Assembly: GCA_038249115.1 (NCBI GenBank)
Contig: JBBRWQ010000010.1
Span: 1-54,042 of the forward strand
Reading direction: 5' to 3'
From: UBA4719 sp038249115
GTDB lineage: Bacteria; Actinomycetota; Actinomycetes; Actinomycetales; Dermatophilaceae
DNA length: 54,042 bases
A program made the position numbers and the translations under genes. Shown here in pieces: positions 43,600 to 51,576 of this stretch (the stretch's first letter is position 1; each line of letters opens with the position of its first letter). Under the pieces are notes generated by a model. It ran no database searches. It was not told the origin of the DNA and worked only from the letters and a program-made list of their open reading frames with translations.

Positions 43600-44529
43600 T
43601 CAGACCGTCGGCGCCCTAGATGCCAGGCTCACGATGGAACGCAGCATCGAGTCGTCGGTGACGGCGTACTTCGTGACGGCCACAACAGCGATGATCACCA
43701 TGACCGCGGCCAGTGCCGGCAACTGAAGCCGGCGCCTGTTCTGTGAAGCGGTGACGGTGATGACCCCGGCCAGCGCGACGCCGGTCAGCAGTCCGCCGAG
43801 GTGGGCCTGCCAGGCGATGCCGGGCACCACGAAGCCAAGCACCGCATTGATCGCCAGCACCCCGAACATCGGGCCTGATGACCGGCCGAGGTGTCGGTTG
43901 AGGACCAGCAGCGCTCCGAAGAGACCGAAGACTGCACCTGAGGCGCCCACCATCGAGACCACCCAGTTGCTGTGGTTGATCCCGGCCTGGGTGAGGGGCA
44001 ACGTGGGCGGCGAGGCTAACAGCAGATACCCGACTGATCCGCCGAACGCGCTGACCAGATAGAGAATGGCGAACCTGACCCGGCCGAGCAGGGGTTCGAG
44101 ATACTGCCCGAGAATCCACAGCGCGTACATGTTGAACAGGATGTGCAGGATCTGACCGGGGGAGTGCGCAAACGCCGCGGTCAGGAAGCGCCACGGCTCG
44201 GAGGCACCGAGGTACGGCACGAAGGCCAGGTCGCGAGTCACCCCGGGCGATACCTGTTGCAGCAGCCACACCGCCGCGCAAATCACGACAATGCCGAGGG
44301 TGACCACCGGACGCCCCCCCGGGGTGACCGGGGCGCCGAACTGCGTCCGCGGCATACGGATGCTCTTCTGGCCCTCGCGGACGCAGTCGACGCACTGGAT
44401 GCCGACCGCGGCTGGCCGCTGACATTCAGGGCAGGTCGGCAGGGCGCAACGTTGGCAGCGCACATAGGCGACTCGATCGGGGTGCCTCGGGCAAACAGGC
44501 TCTGCCTCGTATGGCGAGGGCTCACTCAT
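43600..44529 (-). CDS. Rhomboid intramembrane serine protease with zinc-finger N-terminus
   Basis: The 309-residue protein starts with a B-box-like zinc region (CPRHPDRVAYVRCQRCALPTCPECQ). Six or seven membrane helices follow from residue 75. HILFNMYALWILGQYLEPLLG near 135 has the conserved N and helix-2 features, MVGASGAVFGLFGALL near 200 holds the catalytic Ser (GASG), and WQAHLGGLLTGVAL near 253 the catalytic His. It cleaves membrane proteins inside the bilayer. It lies between crgA and the cyclophilin gene, a conserved actinobacterial arrangement. Confidence 0.92.
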   Translation of the reverse strand: MSEPSPYEAEPVCPRHPDRVAYVRCQRCALPTCPECQRPAAVGIQCVDCVREGQKSIRMPRTQFGAPVTPGGRPVVTLGIVVICAAVWLLQQVSPGVTRDLAFVPYLGASEPWRFLTAAFAHSPGQILHILFNMYALWILGQYLEPLLGRVRFAILYLVSAFGGSVGYLLLASPPTLPLTQAGINHSNWVVSMVGASGAVFGLFGALLVLNRHLGRSSGPMFGVLAINAVLGFVVPGIAWQAHLGGLLTGVALAGVITVTASQNRRRLQLPALAAVMVIIAVVAVTKYAVTDDSMLRSIVSLASRAPTV

Positions 44530-44576
44530 GCGTAGATCTCACCGCGCAACCGAAAACCGTTGCGCAACAAGTGATC

Positions 44577-45098
44577 TCAGCTCTCGTCAACGGTGACGGA
44601 GTTGATGACGACCGGCTCAAGAGGCTTGTCTCCGCCACCGGTGCGGACAGCACCGATCTTGTCGACGACCTCGCGGCTGGGCTGGTCGGCGACCTCACCG
44701 AAGATCGTGTGCTTTCCCTGAAGGTGCGGGGTGGCGCCCAAGGTGATGAAGAACTGCGAGCCGTTGGTGCCCTTGCCGCCACGGGTGCCAGCGTTGGCCA
44801 TGGCCAGGATGTAGGGCTGGCGGAAGTCCTTGTCGGGGCTGATCTCGTCGTTGAAGGCGAATCCCGGACCGCCGGTGCCACTGCCGAGGGGACACCCGCC
44901 CTGGATCATGAAGCCGGAGATGACGCGGTGGAAACCCAGTCCGTCGTAGTACGGCGTCGGGTTGGTTCGACCGGCGTCGTCCTTGTAGTCCAGAGTTCCC
45001 TTGGCGAGTCCGACAAAGCTGGCAACGGTCTTGGGGGCGTGGTCGGGGAACATCGTGATGTTGATGTCGCCGAGGCTTGTGTGAAGGGTGACGTTCAT
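44577..45098 (-). CDS. ppiA: Cyclophilin-type peptidyl-prolyl isomerase
   Basis: The 173-residue product starts NVTLHTSLGDINITMFPDHAPKTV and has the active-site blocks YYDGLGFHRVISGFMIQGGCP (catalytic Arg), ANAGTRGGKGTNGSQFFITLG and LQGKHTIFGEV. It isomerises X-Pro bonds. It has no signal peptide, so it is cytoplasmic. It is 47 bp upstream of the rhomboid gene on the same strand; in mycobacteria the same gene pair lies near gyrA and oriC. Confidence 0.95.
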   Translation of the reverse strand: MNVTLHTSLGDINITMFPDHAPKTVASFVGLAKGTLDYKDDAGRTNPTPYYDGLGFHRVISGFMIQGGCPLGSGTGGPGFAFNDEISPDKDFRQPYILAMANAGTRGGKGTNGSQFFITLGATPHLQGKHTIFGEVADQPSREVVDKIGAVRTGGGDKPLEPVVINSVTVDES

Positions 45099-45244
45099 GT
45101 CGTCATCCTCGCATGCGCCGATGGCGCTGGACCGGGCCGGGCGCGAGCCGAGGTGAGGTCGCGTCATACCGACTGGGTGGTCAAGGCACCACGGCACGGT
45201 GCAGGATAGGCAAGCAAGACCTGTCATGACCATTGGAGGACCTC

Positions 45245-46003
45245 GTGTTCCACGCCAAAAGCCGGAAAGAGCAGATCCAGGACCGCTCAGCATCACTTGC
45301 GGACAACGCTGCGACGGTCGCGGATCAGCTACGCGACCGGGTTGCCCCTGCCCTCGGACAGGCCGCTGAGAGCGCCAAGGAGTGGGGCGAGCCCCGCGTC
45401 AAGGCAGCACGTCGCTGGGCCAAGCCTCGCGTCGAGCACGGCATCGAGATCGCTGCCCCCAAGCTGGAGTCCGCGGTCAGTGGCCTCGCACCCAAGGTTG
45501 ATATCGCCCGCGACAAGATTGTCGACGAGCTCCTTCCGCGGGTGACCGAGGCAATCACCGCCTGGGCCGCCGCAAGCGCCGCAGCCAAGGATGAAGCCGT
45601 ATCTCGCGGTGCAGGAGCAGCCGCTGTCGTCTCCGGCGATGCCGTTGCCACGCCCAAGCGCAAGAAGAAGGGCAAGGTGATGCTGACCCTGAGCCTGATC
45701 GGTGCCGCTGCTGCCGGCGCCGCGGCGTTCGTGAAGAAGTCCGCACCCAAGGACGACCCCTGGGCGACCCCGCTCGAGGACTCGTACATCGCGCCGTCGA
45801 ACGGTCGGCACTCAAAGGTCGAGCCACTGCACTCGACCGACACGGTGGCCGCGGCTGACGCTGTGGACTCCAAAGCCAAAGGCAGCACAGGACCAGACCC
45901 CGACGAGCCGTTGGACAAGGACGGGATTCCTGATCCGCTGGCCTCAAAGGCAGATGCCGATATCGCTCCGACCGACAAGCCGGACAAGGGCTCGGGCGAA
46001 TAG
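45245..46003 (+). CDS. DUF5324-like membrane-anchored protein
   Basis: The GTG at 45245, six bases after GGAGGACC, starts FHAKSRKEQIQDRSASL; 252 residues. Long amphipathic helices at about 15-115 repeat Ala, Val and charged residues (VAPALGQAAESAKEWGEPRVKAAR). A basic KRKKKGK lies before one membrane helix (about 143-163), then a disordered acidic tail (DPDEPLDKDG). The family is of unknown function; the shape suggests a membrane or cell-wall associated structural protein. It is divergent from the cyclophilin gene. Confidence 0.72.
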   Translation: MFHAKSRKEQIQDRSASLADNAATVADQLRDRVAPALGQAAESAKEWGEPRVKAARRWAKPRVEHGIEIAAPKLESAVSGLAPKVDIARDKIVDELLPRVTEAITAWAAASAAAKDEAVSRGAGAAAVVSGDAVATPKRKKKGKVMLTLSLIGAAAAGAAAFVKKSAPKDDPWATPLEDSYIAPSNGRHSKVEPLHSTDTVAAADAVDSKAKGSTGPDPDEPLDKDGIPDPLASKADADIAPTDKPDKGSGE

Positions 46004-46066
46004 GCACGGTCTAGGACTGCCTGCGACATGGAGTGAGGGCTGCCCGGCGCCGCGTACAGTTTTGGG

Positions 46067-47605
46067 GTGCTCACCGAAGAAGACCAGCCCCCCACGACAG
46101 CGGACCAAGGGGCTCGACGACTCCGTGCTGCACCCGAGGGGGCCGAACATCCCGGCATCCTGGCTGCTGACCTCGAGCTGTGCCTCCGTGTCCTGGCAGC
46201 GGCCGACGACCTGCCACCGGAACATCCGGACGCCGTGGCGATCAGGCGGGCAACCGCGCGAATCTACAAGGGCGTCAAGGAGTCGCGTCGGTCAGCGCGG
46301 CGCGAGAAGGTGCTGTCCAACGATCGCGCCGTCACCGCTCTCACTGCGACCGGTGCCACCGATCGGATCGACGACGAGACCCAGGGCCTGAAGCTGGTAT
46401 CGAACGCCCCCGGCGCCCTCGCCGGCAAGCTGCTCCAACCGCGCTCCTGCTACACCTGCAAGTCCCGGTACGTCGACGTCGACGCGTTCTATCACCAGCT
46501 TTGTCCACCGTGTGCGGCCCTCAACCGAAGCAAACGCGACGAACGCACGGACCTCACCGGTCGGCGTGCCTTGCTCACCGGTGGCCGCGCAAAGATCGGG
46601 ATGTATATCGCGCTGCGGCTCTTGCGCGACGGAGCCCACACGACGATCACGACGCGCTTCCCCAGCGACGCCGTCCGCAGGTTCACCGCCATGGAGGACA
46701 GCGCTGACTGGATCCACCGACTCCGGATCGTCGGGATCGACCTGCGCGACCCGGCCCAGGTCGTGGCGCTCGCGGATTCCGTTGCGGCACAGGGGCCGCT
46801 GGACATCCTGATCAACAACGCCGCCCAGACCGTACGCCGGTCGCCCGGGTCGTACGCGCCACTGGTCGAGGCCGAGTCGGCGCCTCTGCCCAGCGGGCCG
46901 CTGCCCGAGATGATCACCTTCGACCACGTCAGCGACGCCCATCCCTCTTCCCTTGCAGGCGCCCTCCATGACCTCCCTACGGCACACCCCGCTGCCCCGA
47001 GCGGCGCGAGCACCCCGCAGCCCGTGACCGCACTGGCCTTGCGCGCCGGTTCTGCGACACCAGCCAGAGTGCAGGCCGGCACCGCGATAGACGCCGGCGG
47101 TCTGGTGCCCGACCTTCACGACGTGAACAGCTGGACCCAGCAAGTGCACGAGGTGGACCCGTTGGAGCTGCTCGAGGTTCAGCTCTGCAACTCGACGGCC
47201 CCGTTCATCCTGATCAGCCGTCTTCGTCCCTCGATGGCGTCCTCCGCGTCCCGAAGGAAGTACGTCGTCAACGTGTCGGCGATGGAGGGCCAGTTCAACC
47301 GCAGCTACAAGGGCCCGGGGCATCCCCACACCAACATGGCCAAGGCGGCACTCAACATGCTCACGCGGACCAGCGCGCAGGAGATGCTCGAGACCGACGC
47401 GATCCTGATGTCTGCGGTCGATACCGGCTGGATCACCGATGAGCGTCCACACCCGACCAAGATCCGTCTCGCCGAGGAGGGCTTCCACGCCCCCCTGGAT
47501 CTCGTTGATGGCGCCGCCCGCGTCTACGACCCGATCGTGCAGGGTGAGCTGGGCCATGACATCTACGGCTGCTTCGTCAAGGACTACGAGCCCTCCGCCT
47601 GGTAG
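46067..47605 (+). CDS. Long SDR-family oxidoreductase-like protein without the catalytic tyrosine
   Basis: The GTG at 46067 gives 512 residues. Residues 1-115 are helical; CYTCKSRYVDVDAFYHQLCPPC near 125-147 is a probable zinc knuckle (CxxC plus CxxC). The SDR Rossmann fold starts at RRALLTGGRAKIGMYIALRLL near 160, with DILINNAAQTVRRSP near 240. An insertion of about 100 residues (about 255-360) precedes VNVSAMEGQFNRSY near 405. At the YxxxK site the sequence reads TNMAK: Lys is kept, Tyr is Thr. Nucleotide binding is likely but classical SDR catalysis is doubtful. No neighbour suggests a pathway. Confidence 0.85.
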   Translation: MLTEEDQPPTTADQGARRLRAAPEGAEHPGILAADLELCLRVLAAADDLPPEHPDAVAIRRATARIYKGVKESRRSARREKVLSNDRAVTALTATGATDRIDDETQGLKLVSNAPGALAGKLLQPRSCYTCKSRYVDVDAFYHQLCPPCAALNRSKRDERTDLTGRRALLTGGRAKIGMYIALRLLRDGAHTTITTRFPSDAVRRFTAMEDSADWIHRLRIVGIDLRDPAQVVALADSVAAQGPLDILINNAAQTVRRSPGSYAPLVEAESAPLPSGPLPEMITFDHVSDAHPSSLAGALHDLPTAHPAAPSGASTPQPVTALALRAGSATPARVQAGTAIDAGGLVPDLHDVNSWTQQVHEVDPLELLEVQLCNSTAPFILISRLRPSMASSASRRKYVVNVSAMEGQFNRSYKGPGHPHTNMAKAALNMLTRTSAQEMLETDAILMSAVDTGWITDERPHPTKIRLAEEGFHAPLDLVDGAARVYDPIVQGELGHDIYGCFVKDYEPSAW

Positions 47606-47759
47606 CGAGGTGTGGGCGTAGTCACCATGCAGATACGGGCAAAACCCTGCCGGGACGGCGTTTCTGGGCCTACGCTACGGCCATCGAATACCCCACCGGG
47701 TAGGCGGACCGGCTCGGTCGACTCGTCTTCCGGAGATTCCACCGAGACGAGGAGACGGC

Positions 47760-48773
47760 ATGACCAGCACAGCCTCCGGCACTTCGAGCGGCGCATCCCC
47801 AGCAAGGACCGGCCTTGTGAGCAAAGTTGCGGCAGTGTTGGTCATGCTGGTGGGCGCTGGCCTGGTTGCCACGACCCTCATCACCAACCTGTTTGCCGTC
47901 GGGCCGGCTTTTGAGAACCTGATCACCGACTTCCGGCCTGCACTGACACAGCAGTCCATCGATACAGCACGTGCCGACATCGCGGGCATGGCAGCGGTGC
48001 CGACAGAGTTCAGCACCAAGCTCGCCCCCGCCCTGAGCCAGCAGCTGAAGATGACGCCGGAGCAGTTCAGCGGATTCGTCTCCCAGCAGTTCCCGGCGGT
48101 GGCAGCCGGCCTGGGCGCGCTGCCCACCGCGGTCCCAACGTTCGACGGCCTGATCAACACCCTTGACCAGCAGCGACCGCTGTTTGAGTCGGCCGACGCC
48201 ATCCCCACCACAAGCCTCCCGGCGACAACCGTGCCGTGGGCCTTGCTCGGTGCGGGCATCCTGTTGTTCCTGATCGGGCTCGCCATGCTGCGCTCACCGA
48301 AGGCCGGCGGCGCGGCGGCGCTGGTGGTGGGCCTGCTGCTGCTAGTGGCGCCGATGGTCTTGTCACTGCCCGGAAAGGCAGCTGACGCCGACCAGCTGAA
48401 CGCCAACCTCAAGCCCATTTACACCCAGGCCCTTGTCGACAACGCAAAGGGCGGGCTCGGCACGATCGGTGCCATGGGAACTGAGATGCAGACCAAGATG
48501 CTCCCTGCTCTGGGCACGCAGCTGAAGATGTCACCGGAACAGTTGCAGGCGTTCCTCGGTAGCAACTTCCCAGCCACTGCAAACGCCCTTCAGACGATGC
48601 CGGCGTCCATGGAGCGGTTCAACGGCCTCGTGAAGGTCTTCGATGAGAACCTCGGCAACTATGAGACCCTCAAGCCGGTCGGACTGGCGCGGATCGTCCT
48701 GATCATGATGGTTGCCGGCGGGTTGGCCGCCCTGCTCGGCGCCGTGTCAATGGTCACGGGCCGCAAGGAGTAG
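47760..48773 (+). CDS. Membrane protein with two related extracytoplasmic repeats
   Basis: A 337-residue product with GAGGAG before its ATG. Membrane helices lie near 20-45, 160-177, 184-203 and 307-330. Two outward segments are related: QQLKMTPEQFSGFVSQQFP near 95 and TQLKMSPEQLQAFLGSNFP near 255, each followed by a LP/MP and a helix ending in a phenylalanine-rich turn. The layout is helix-repeat-helix pair-repeat-helix, so it arose by duplication. No known family is recognised; it could be a lipid- or mycolate-related membrane protein, but nothing in the sequence supports an activity. Confidence 0.75.
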   Translation: MTSTASGTSSGASPARTGLVSKVAAVLVMLVGAGLVATTLITNLFAVGPAFENLITDFRPALTQQSIDTARADIAGMAAVPTEFSTKLAPALSQQLKMTPEQFSGFVSQQFPAVAAGLGALPTAVPTFDGLINTLDQQRPLFESADAIPTTSLPATTVPWALLGAGILLFLIGLAMLRSPKAGGAAALVVGLLLLVAPMVLSLPGKAADADQLNANLKPIYTQALVDNAKGGLGTIGAMGTEMQTKMLPALGTQLKMSPEQLQAFLGSNFPATANALQTMPASMERFNGLVKVFDENLGNYETLKPVGLARIVLIMMVAGGLAALLGAVSMVTGRKE

Positions 48774-48780
48774 CAAGATA

Positions 48781-48800
48781 CGTCTGGTTTGCCGCAGACG
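48781..48800 (+). terminator. Short hairpin after the repeat membrane protein gene
   Basis: CGTCTG and CAGACG pair across an 8-nt loop, 8 bp after the stop. The stem is short and has no T run, so the assignment is weak. Confidence 0.35.
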
Positions 48801-48881
48801 GCGAGCGCAATGAAAGCACTACCCACACGGCTGGATAGCAGGTCGCCCGTGCTCAACCCCTCGTCAGTGCTCCGGCGCCCC

Positions 48882-49090
48882 TCAGCTCAGTTCTGCCAAG
48901 TGGATGCGTTCGCTGATGGTGTCTGCGCTGAGAGGGCGATCGAACAGGTATCCCTGGCCGAGCTCACAGTTCAGTGCACGCAGGTGAGCGAGCTGCTCGC
49001 CATATTCGATGCCTTCGGCTTGGGTGCGTCGCCCGAGGCTCGTGGCAAGCTTGACGATTGCTGTGGCCAGGGCCCACCCCTGGGAGTCAC
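48882..49090 (-). pseudogene. C-terminal end of an EAL (c-di-GMP phosphodiesterase) domain
   Basis: The minus strand encodes GWALATAIVKLATSLGRRTQ, then AEGIEYGEQLAHLRAL and CELGQGYLFDRPLSAD to a stop at 48882-48884. These are the last three conserved elements of an EAL domain: the AEGIE loop, the EQ helix and the C-(x)-GQG-(x)-F-x-(x)-P ending. The catalytic EAL loop and all upstream domains are missing; homology fades near 49090, where the plus-strand histidine kinase fragment starts. It is a truncated gene. Confidence 0.75.
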
Positions 49091-49093
49091 ACG

Positions 49094-49621
49094 CGATGTC
49101 GAGCCGAGGCCAAGGCCTCGCTCGTGTCCGCGGCCCAGACGAGCCGGTCTGCGCTCACCGAGGTCCGGCGGATCCTGGGCGCGCTGCGCGGCCAGGACGA
49201 CTCCGCCACCTACCACCCACCACCCGGGCTTGACGCCCTGGAGGCACTCGCCGCTGAGCTGACGGCTGCCGGACTGCCCGTCGAGGTTCACGTTGACGGC
49301 GCGCGCAACGGCATACCGGCAGCCCTGGACCTGACCGCCTACCGCCTCGTTCAGGAGTCGCTGACCAACGTGGTCAAACACGCCGGCCAGGCCCGCGCTG
49401 AGGTCACCGTCCGTTACGAAGTGGGAGCCCTGTTCGTCGAAGTGGTCGACGACGGGCAAGGACCCGCGGCCACCAGCGGGGCCGCGAACCTGGGGCACGG
49501 CCAGCTCGGGATGCTCGAGAGGGTCTCGGTATGGGGCGGATCACTGACGACCGGGAAGCGGCCCGGTGGCGGGTACCGCGTCGCAGCACGTCTGCCCTAC
49601 GGCAACCAGGACCAGCAATGA
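49094..49621 (+). pseudogene. Headless NarL-type sensor histidine kinase (C-terminal part)
   Basis: From about residue RAEAKASLVSAAQ the plus frame encodes the end of the dimerisation helix (TSRSALTEVRRILGALR) and a full HATPase: TAYRLVQESLTNVVKHA (N box), VEVVDDGQGP (G1) and HGQLGMLERVSVWGGSL (G2), ending at 49621. The HisKA_3 phosphorylation helix, membrane sensor and natural start are absent, replaced at about 49090 by the tail of an EAL gene on the other strand. It cannot autophosphorylate in the normal way. The ATGA overlap with the response regulator gene is intact. Confidence 0.78.
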
Positions 49622-50286
49622 TCCGGGTCGCCGTCGTGGACGACGAGGCCCTCGTACGAAGAGGACTCACCCTGCTACTTCGGCTCGAGCCCGACCTGGA
49701 AGTCGTCGGCGAGGCCGCTGACGGAGCAGCCGCGGTCGCCCTGGTGCGCCGTGAGCGACCAGACGTCGTGCTGATGGACATCAGGATGCCGGGCATCGAC
49801 GGCCTCACCGCCACCAGAACACTGTTGGCCGACCCGGACACAACCTCGACCCGGGTACTCATCCTGACGACGTTCGACCAGGACGAGTATGTGTTCGCGG
49901 CGATCCGGGCCGGTGCCAGCGGATTCCTGCTCAAGGACACCCCACCCGAGGCACTCCTGGAAGCCATCCACGTGGTCGCCGGCGGCGACGCCCTTCTGGC
50001 ACCAGCAGTGACCCGGCGCCTGATCGAAGAGTTCGTGAGGCGATCCCCCAAAGGGCCAACCGCCCATGACACCAGCCTGGACCTGCTCACCGATCGCGAG
50101 ATCGAGGTACTACGCGCCGTTGCCCATGGGCGCTCAAACGCTGAGATCGCCGCCGAGCTGTTCATCAGCTACGCGACCGCCAAGACCCACGTCAGCCGCC
50201 TACTCACCAAGCTGCAAGTCCGCGACCGCGCCCAACTGGTCATGCTCGCCTACGAGAACGGCGTCGTCAGCCCCGACAACGCTTGA
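49618..50286 (+). CDS. NarL/LuxR-family response regulator
   Basis: The ATG at 49618 overlaps the kinase stop; 222 residues. The receiver domain (1-120) has VAVVDDEALVRRG (acidic pair), DVVLMDIRMPGIDG (phospho-Asp near 55), ILTTFDQDEYV (Thr) and GFLLKDTPP (Lys). The C-terminal HTH (about 150-215) reads LLTDREIEVLRAVAHGRSNAEIA and AKTHVSRLLTKL. It binds DNA as a phosphorylated dimer. Its own kinase is broken, so it is orphaned: silent, or charged by another donor. Confidence 0.92.
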   Translation: MIRVAVVDDEALVRRGLTLLLRLEPDLEVVGEAADGAAAVALVRRERPDVVLMDIRMPGIDGLTATRTLLADPDTTSTRVLILTTFDQDEYVFAAIRAGASGFLLKDTPPEALLEAIHVVAGGDALLAPAVTRRLIEEFVRRSPKGPTAHDTSLDLLTDREIEVLRAVAHGRSNAEIAAELFISYATAKTHVSRLLTKLQVRDRAQLVMLAYENGVVSPDNA

Positions 50287-50344
50287 ATTGAAGCGCAAGA
50301 TCCAGCCGAGCAGTCCGCCGCGAGACCAAGGCTCAGCGCAACGG

Positions 50345-50515
50345 ACGTGTGCGTCACTGCTCGTTGCCCTGGACGTCCACCCACGGGTGGCGATGACGAT
50401 CCTGCGGCACAGCAAGATCGCTGTGACGATGGACATCTATAGCCAGGTGTCCTCGGCGTCGACCAAGGAGGCGCTCAAACGCCTCGGCAACCAGTTTGGA
50501 GAGGAGGTCCTGTGA
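50345..50515 (+). pseudogene. C-terminal remnant of a tyrosine recombinase (integrase)
   Basis: The last 56 codons read RTCASLLVALDVHPRVAM, TILRHSKIAVTMDIYSQV and a basic tail to a TGA. This is the end of an actinobacterial phage-type integrase: the second-half motif LRHSxI (in place of LGHSxI) and the tyrosine nucleophile in DIY. The catalytic Arg and the first His box are absent, so it is dead. Its stop lies 3 bp before the first att-like repeat, the normal integrase-att arrangement. It is fused in frame to unrelated upstream bases after the response regulator gene. Confidence 0.8.
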
Positions 50516-50518
50516 ACC

Positions 50519-50635
50519 CCGTTGCTGTACTTTGCCGGAGTACGGGCATGCAGAAGGCCCCTCCCGACGAGCGGAAAGTGCCTCTGACCTGGGTGGAGAC
50601 ACGGGGAATCGAACCCCGGACCTCCTGCTTGCAAA
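50519..50635. repeat. 117-bp att-like direct repeat, copy 1
   Basis: Aligned without gaps to 51502-51618 at most positions. It starts CCGTTGCTGTACTTTGC, contains a degenerate hairpin (terminator-like) and ends with the 42-nt 3' part of tRNA-Ala. It lies next to the integrase remnant. Confidence 0.88.
50594..50635 (-). other. tRNA-Ala (TGC) 3' fragment, copy 1
   Basis: The minus strand reads from the anticodon loop TTTGCAA through GCAGG, the variable loop, T-arm CGGGGTTCGATTCCCCG and acceptor TGTCTCC to discriminator A. The 5' half (acceptor, D-arm, 5' anticodon stem) is missing. The fragment begins exactly at the anticodon loop, the common crossover point of tRNA-targeting integrases. Confidence 0.82.
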
Positions 50636-50783
50636 TCGCCGACCACCAATCGTGTGGGTCTCCATGGTGGTACGCGGACTGAGGTCCCCGAATGGCCTGG
50701 CTTACCCATCATTGGACCGTGCTACTGGCACGGCGGTGGCACGAACAGCCAGTTCCTGTCGCCTCAGGTCACGCGGAGCTGGA

Positions 50784-51176
50784 TCAAGTCGGCCGGATCG
50801 ACTCGATGCCGGCCGTCTCTGCGGCGGCGATGAGTCGGTTGTCGTAGGCGACAAAGACCGTGATGTCGTCGCGGATCGAGAGCGCGCTCGCTAGGTGGAT
50901 CGCGTCCAGGGTGCGCAATAGAAGTTCGCCGACGTCCGCCGCCTCATCGAGCAAACCGGTATTCAGCGGGATCAGATCCAACTGCAACATCAGCGCTCTT
51001 GCCGCCGGCACCACCTTCGCATCGAGACGCCGCGCGGCGCGAACTACTTCCACCCTCGCGAGCTCGCTGCTCACCATTGGTGTATTGGATTGCTCGGAAA
51101 TCCACTGCGCCAGCGCGGCACTCTCGTTCTCCTCGAACAGCAGCTTCAGCAACGCGGAGGAGTCCAGATAGATCAT
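50784..51176 (-). CDS. VapC-type PIN-domain toxin
   Basis: The 130-residue protein begins MIYLDSSALLKLLFEE, the first PIN acidic residue being Asp5. Glu near 42 (SSELARVEVVRA), Asp near 90 (RTLDAIHLASAL) and Asp near 110 (FVAYDNRL) complete the Mg2+-binding set. It is an RNase, probably against tRNA or rRNA, held inactive by the antitoxin. Its ATG overlaps the antitoxin stop by 4 bp. All catalytic acids are present, so it should be active. It lies between the two att-like repeats. Confidence 0.92.
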   Translation of the reverse strand: MIYLDSSALLKLLFEENESAALAQWISEQSNTPMVSSELARVEVVRAARRLDAKVVPAARALMLQLDLIPLNTGLLDEAADVGELLLRTLDAIHLASALSIRDDITVFVAYDNRLIAAAETAGIESIRPT

Positions 51177-51439
51177 CGGTCCTCGCGTAGCTCGGCCAGC
51201 ACTGCGTCGCTTGTCGCGCCTGCCTTGACTCTTTGCGGAAGTCGCAAGACTGCTGAGGAGGGGATCAGGCGTCCGTCCGCAACCAAGCGCTCACGCGCGC
51301 TTCGTGCCGGGTCCGGTGGCACGAGCAAGGCGACCAACTGTCCCCGCTCGGTGACCTCGACCGTCTCCCCTGACTTGACCCGGTCCAGGTAACGGCTTGC
51401 GTTCTGGCGTAGCTCTCGAACTCCGATGCGCTCCATCAT
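51173..51439 (-). CDS. Phd/YefM-type antitoxin of the VapC toxin
   Basis: The 88-residue product has GVRELRQNASRYLDRVKSGETVEVTERGQLVALLVPP, the Phd/YefM DNA-binding and dimer domain, and an acidic/basic C-terminal tail that would wrap the toxin (SDAVLAELREDR). Start MM at 51439 or the second ATG. A perfect 7-bp palindrome is six bases upstream and should be its operator. Overlap with vapC is 4 bp (ATGA). Confidence 0.9.
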   Translation of the reverse strand: MMERIGVRELRQNASRYLDRVKSGETVEVTERGQLVALLVPPDPARSARERLVADGRLIPSSAVLRLPQRVKAGATSDAVLAELREDR

Positions 51440-51444
51440 AACAA

Positions 51445-51465
51445 TGTAGCATCTAATGTGCTACA
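51445..51465 (-). promoter_or_regulatory. Palindromic operator of the toxin-antitoxin pair
   Basis: TGTAGCA (51445-51451) and TGCTACA (51459-51465) form a perfect inverted repeat with 7-bp spacing, directly upstream of the antitoxin ATG. On the minus strand TACATT inside it could be a -10 box with the first base of the message close to the ATG, so binding would block RNA polymerase and the message may be leaderless. Confidence 0.75.
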
Positions 51466-51537
51466 GCGGTACGGTTCCTACGTTTCTAGCGTTCTGTGAC
51501 TCCGTTGCCGCACTTTGCTGGAGTACGGGCAGGCAAA

Positions 51538-51566
51538 AGGCCCTTCCCGTCGAGCGGAAAGGGCCT
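51538..51566 (-). terminator. Terminator hairpin within repeat copy 2
   Basis: AGGCCCTT (51538-51545) pairs with AAGGGCCT (51559-51566). On the minus strand it follows the tRNA-Ala 3' end and is followed by TTTT, so it is the original tRNA terminator. Copy 1 has mismatches in the stem. Confidence 0.7.
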
Positions 51567-51576
51567 CTGACCAGGG

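Noticed and set aside
50594..50670. Complete tRNA-Ala gene
   Set aside because: No 5' acceptor, D-arm or 5' anticodon strand pairs with the fragment.
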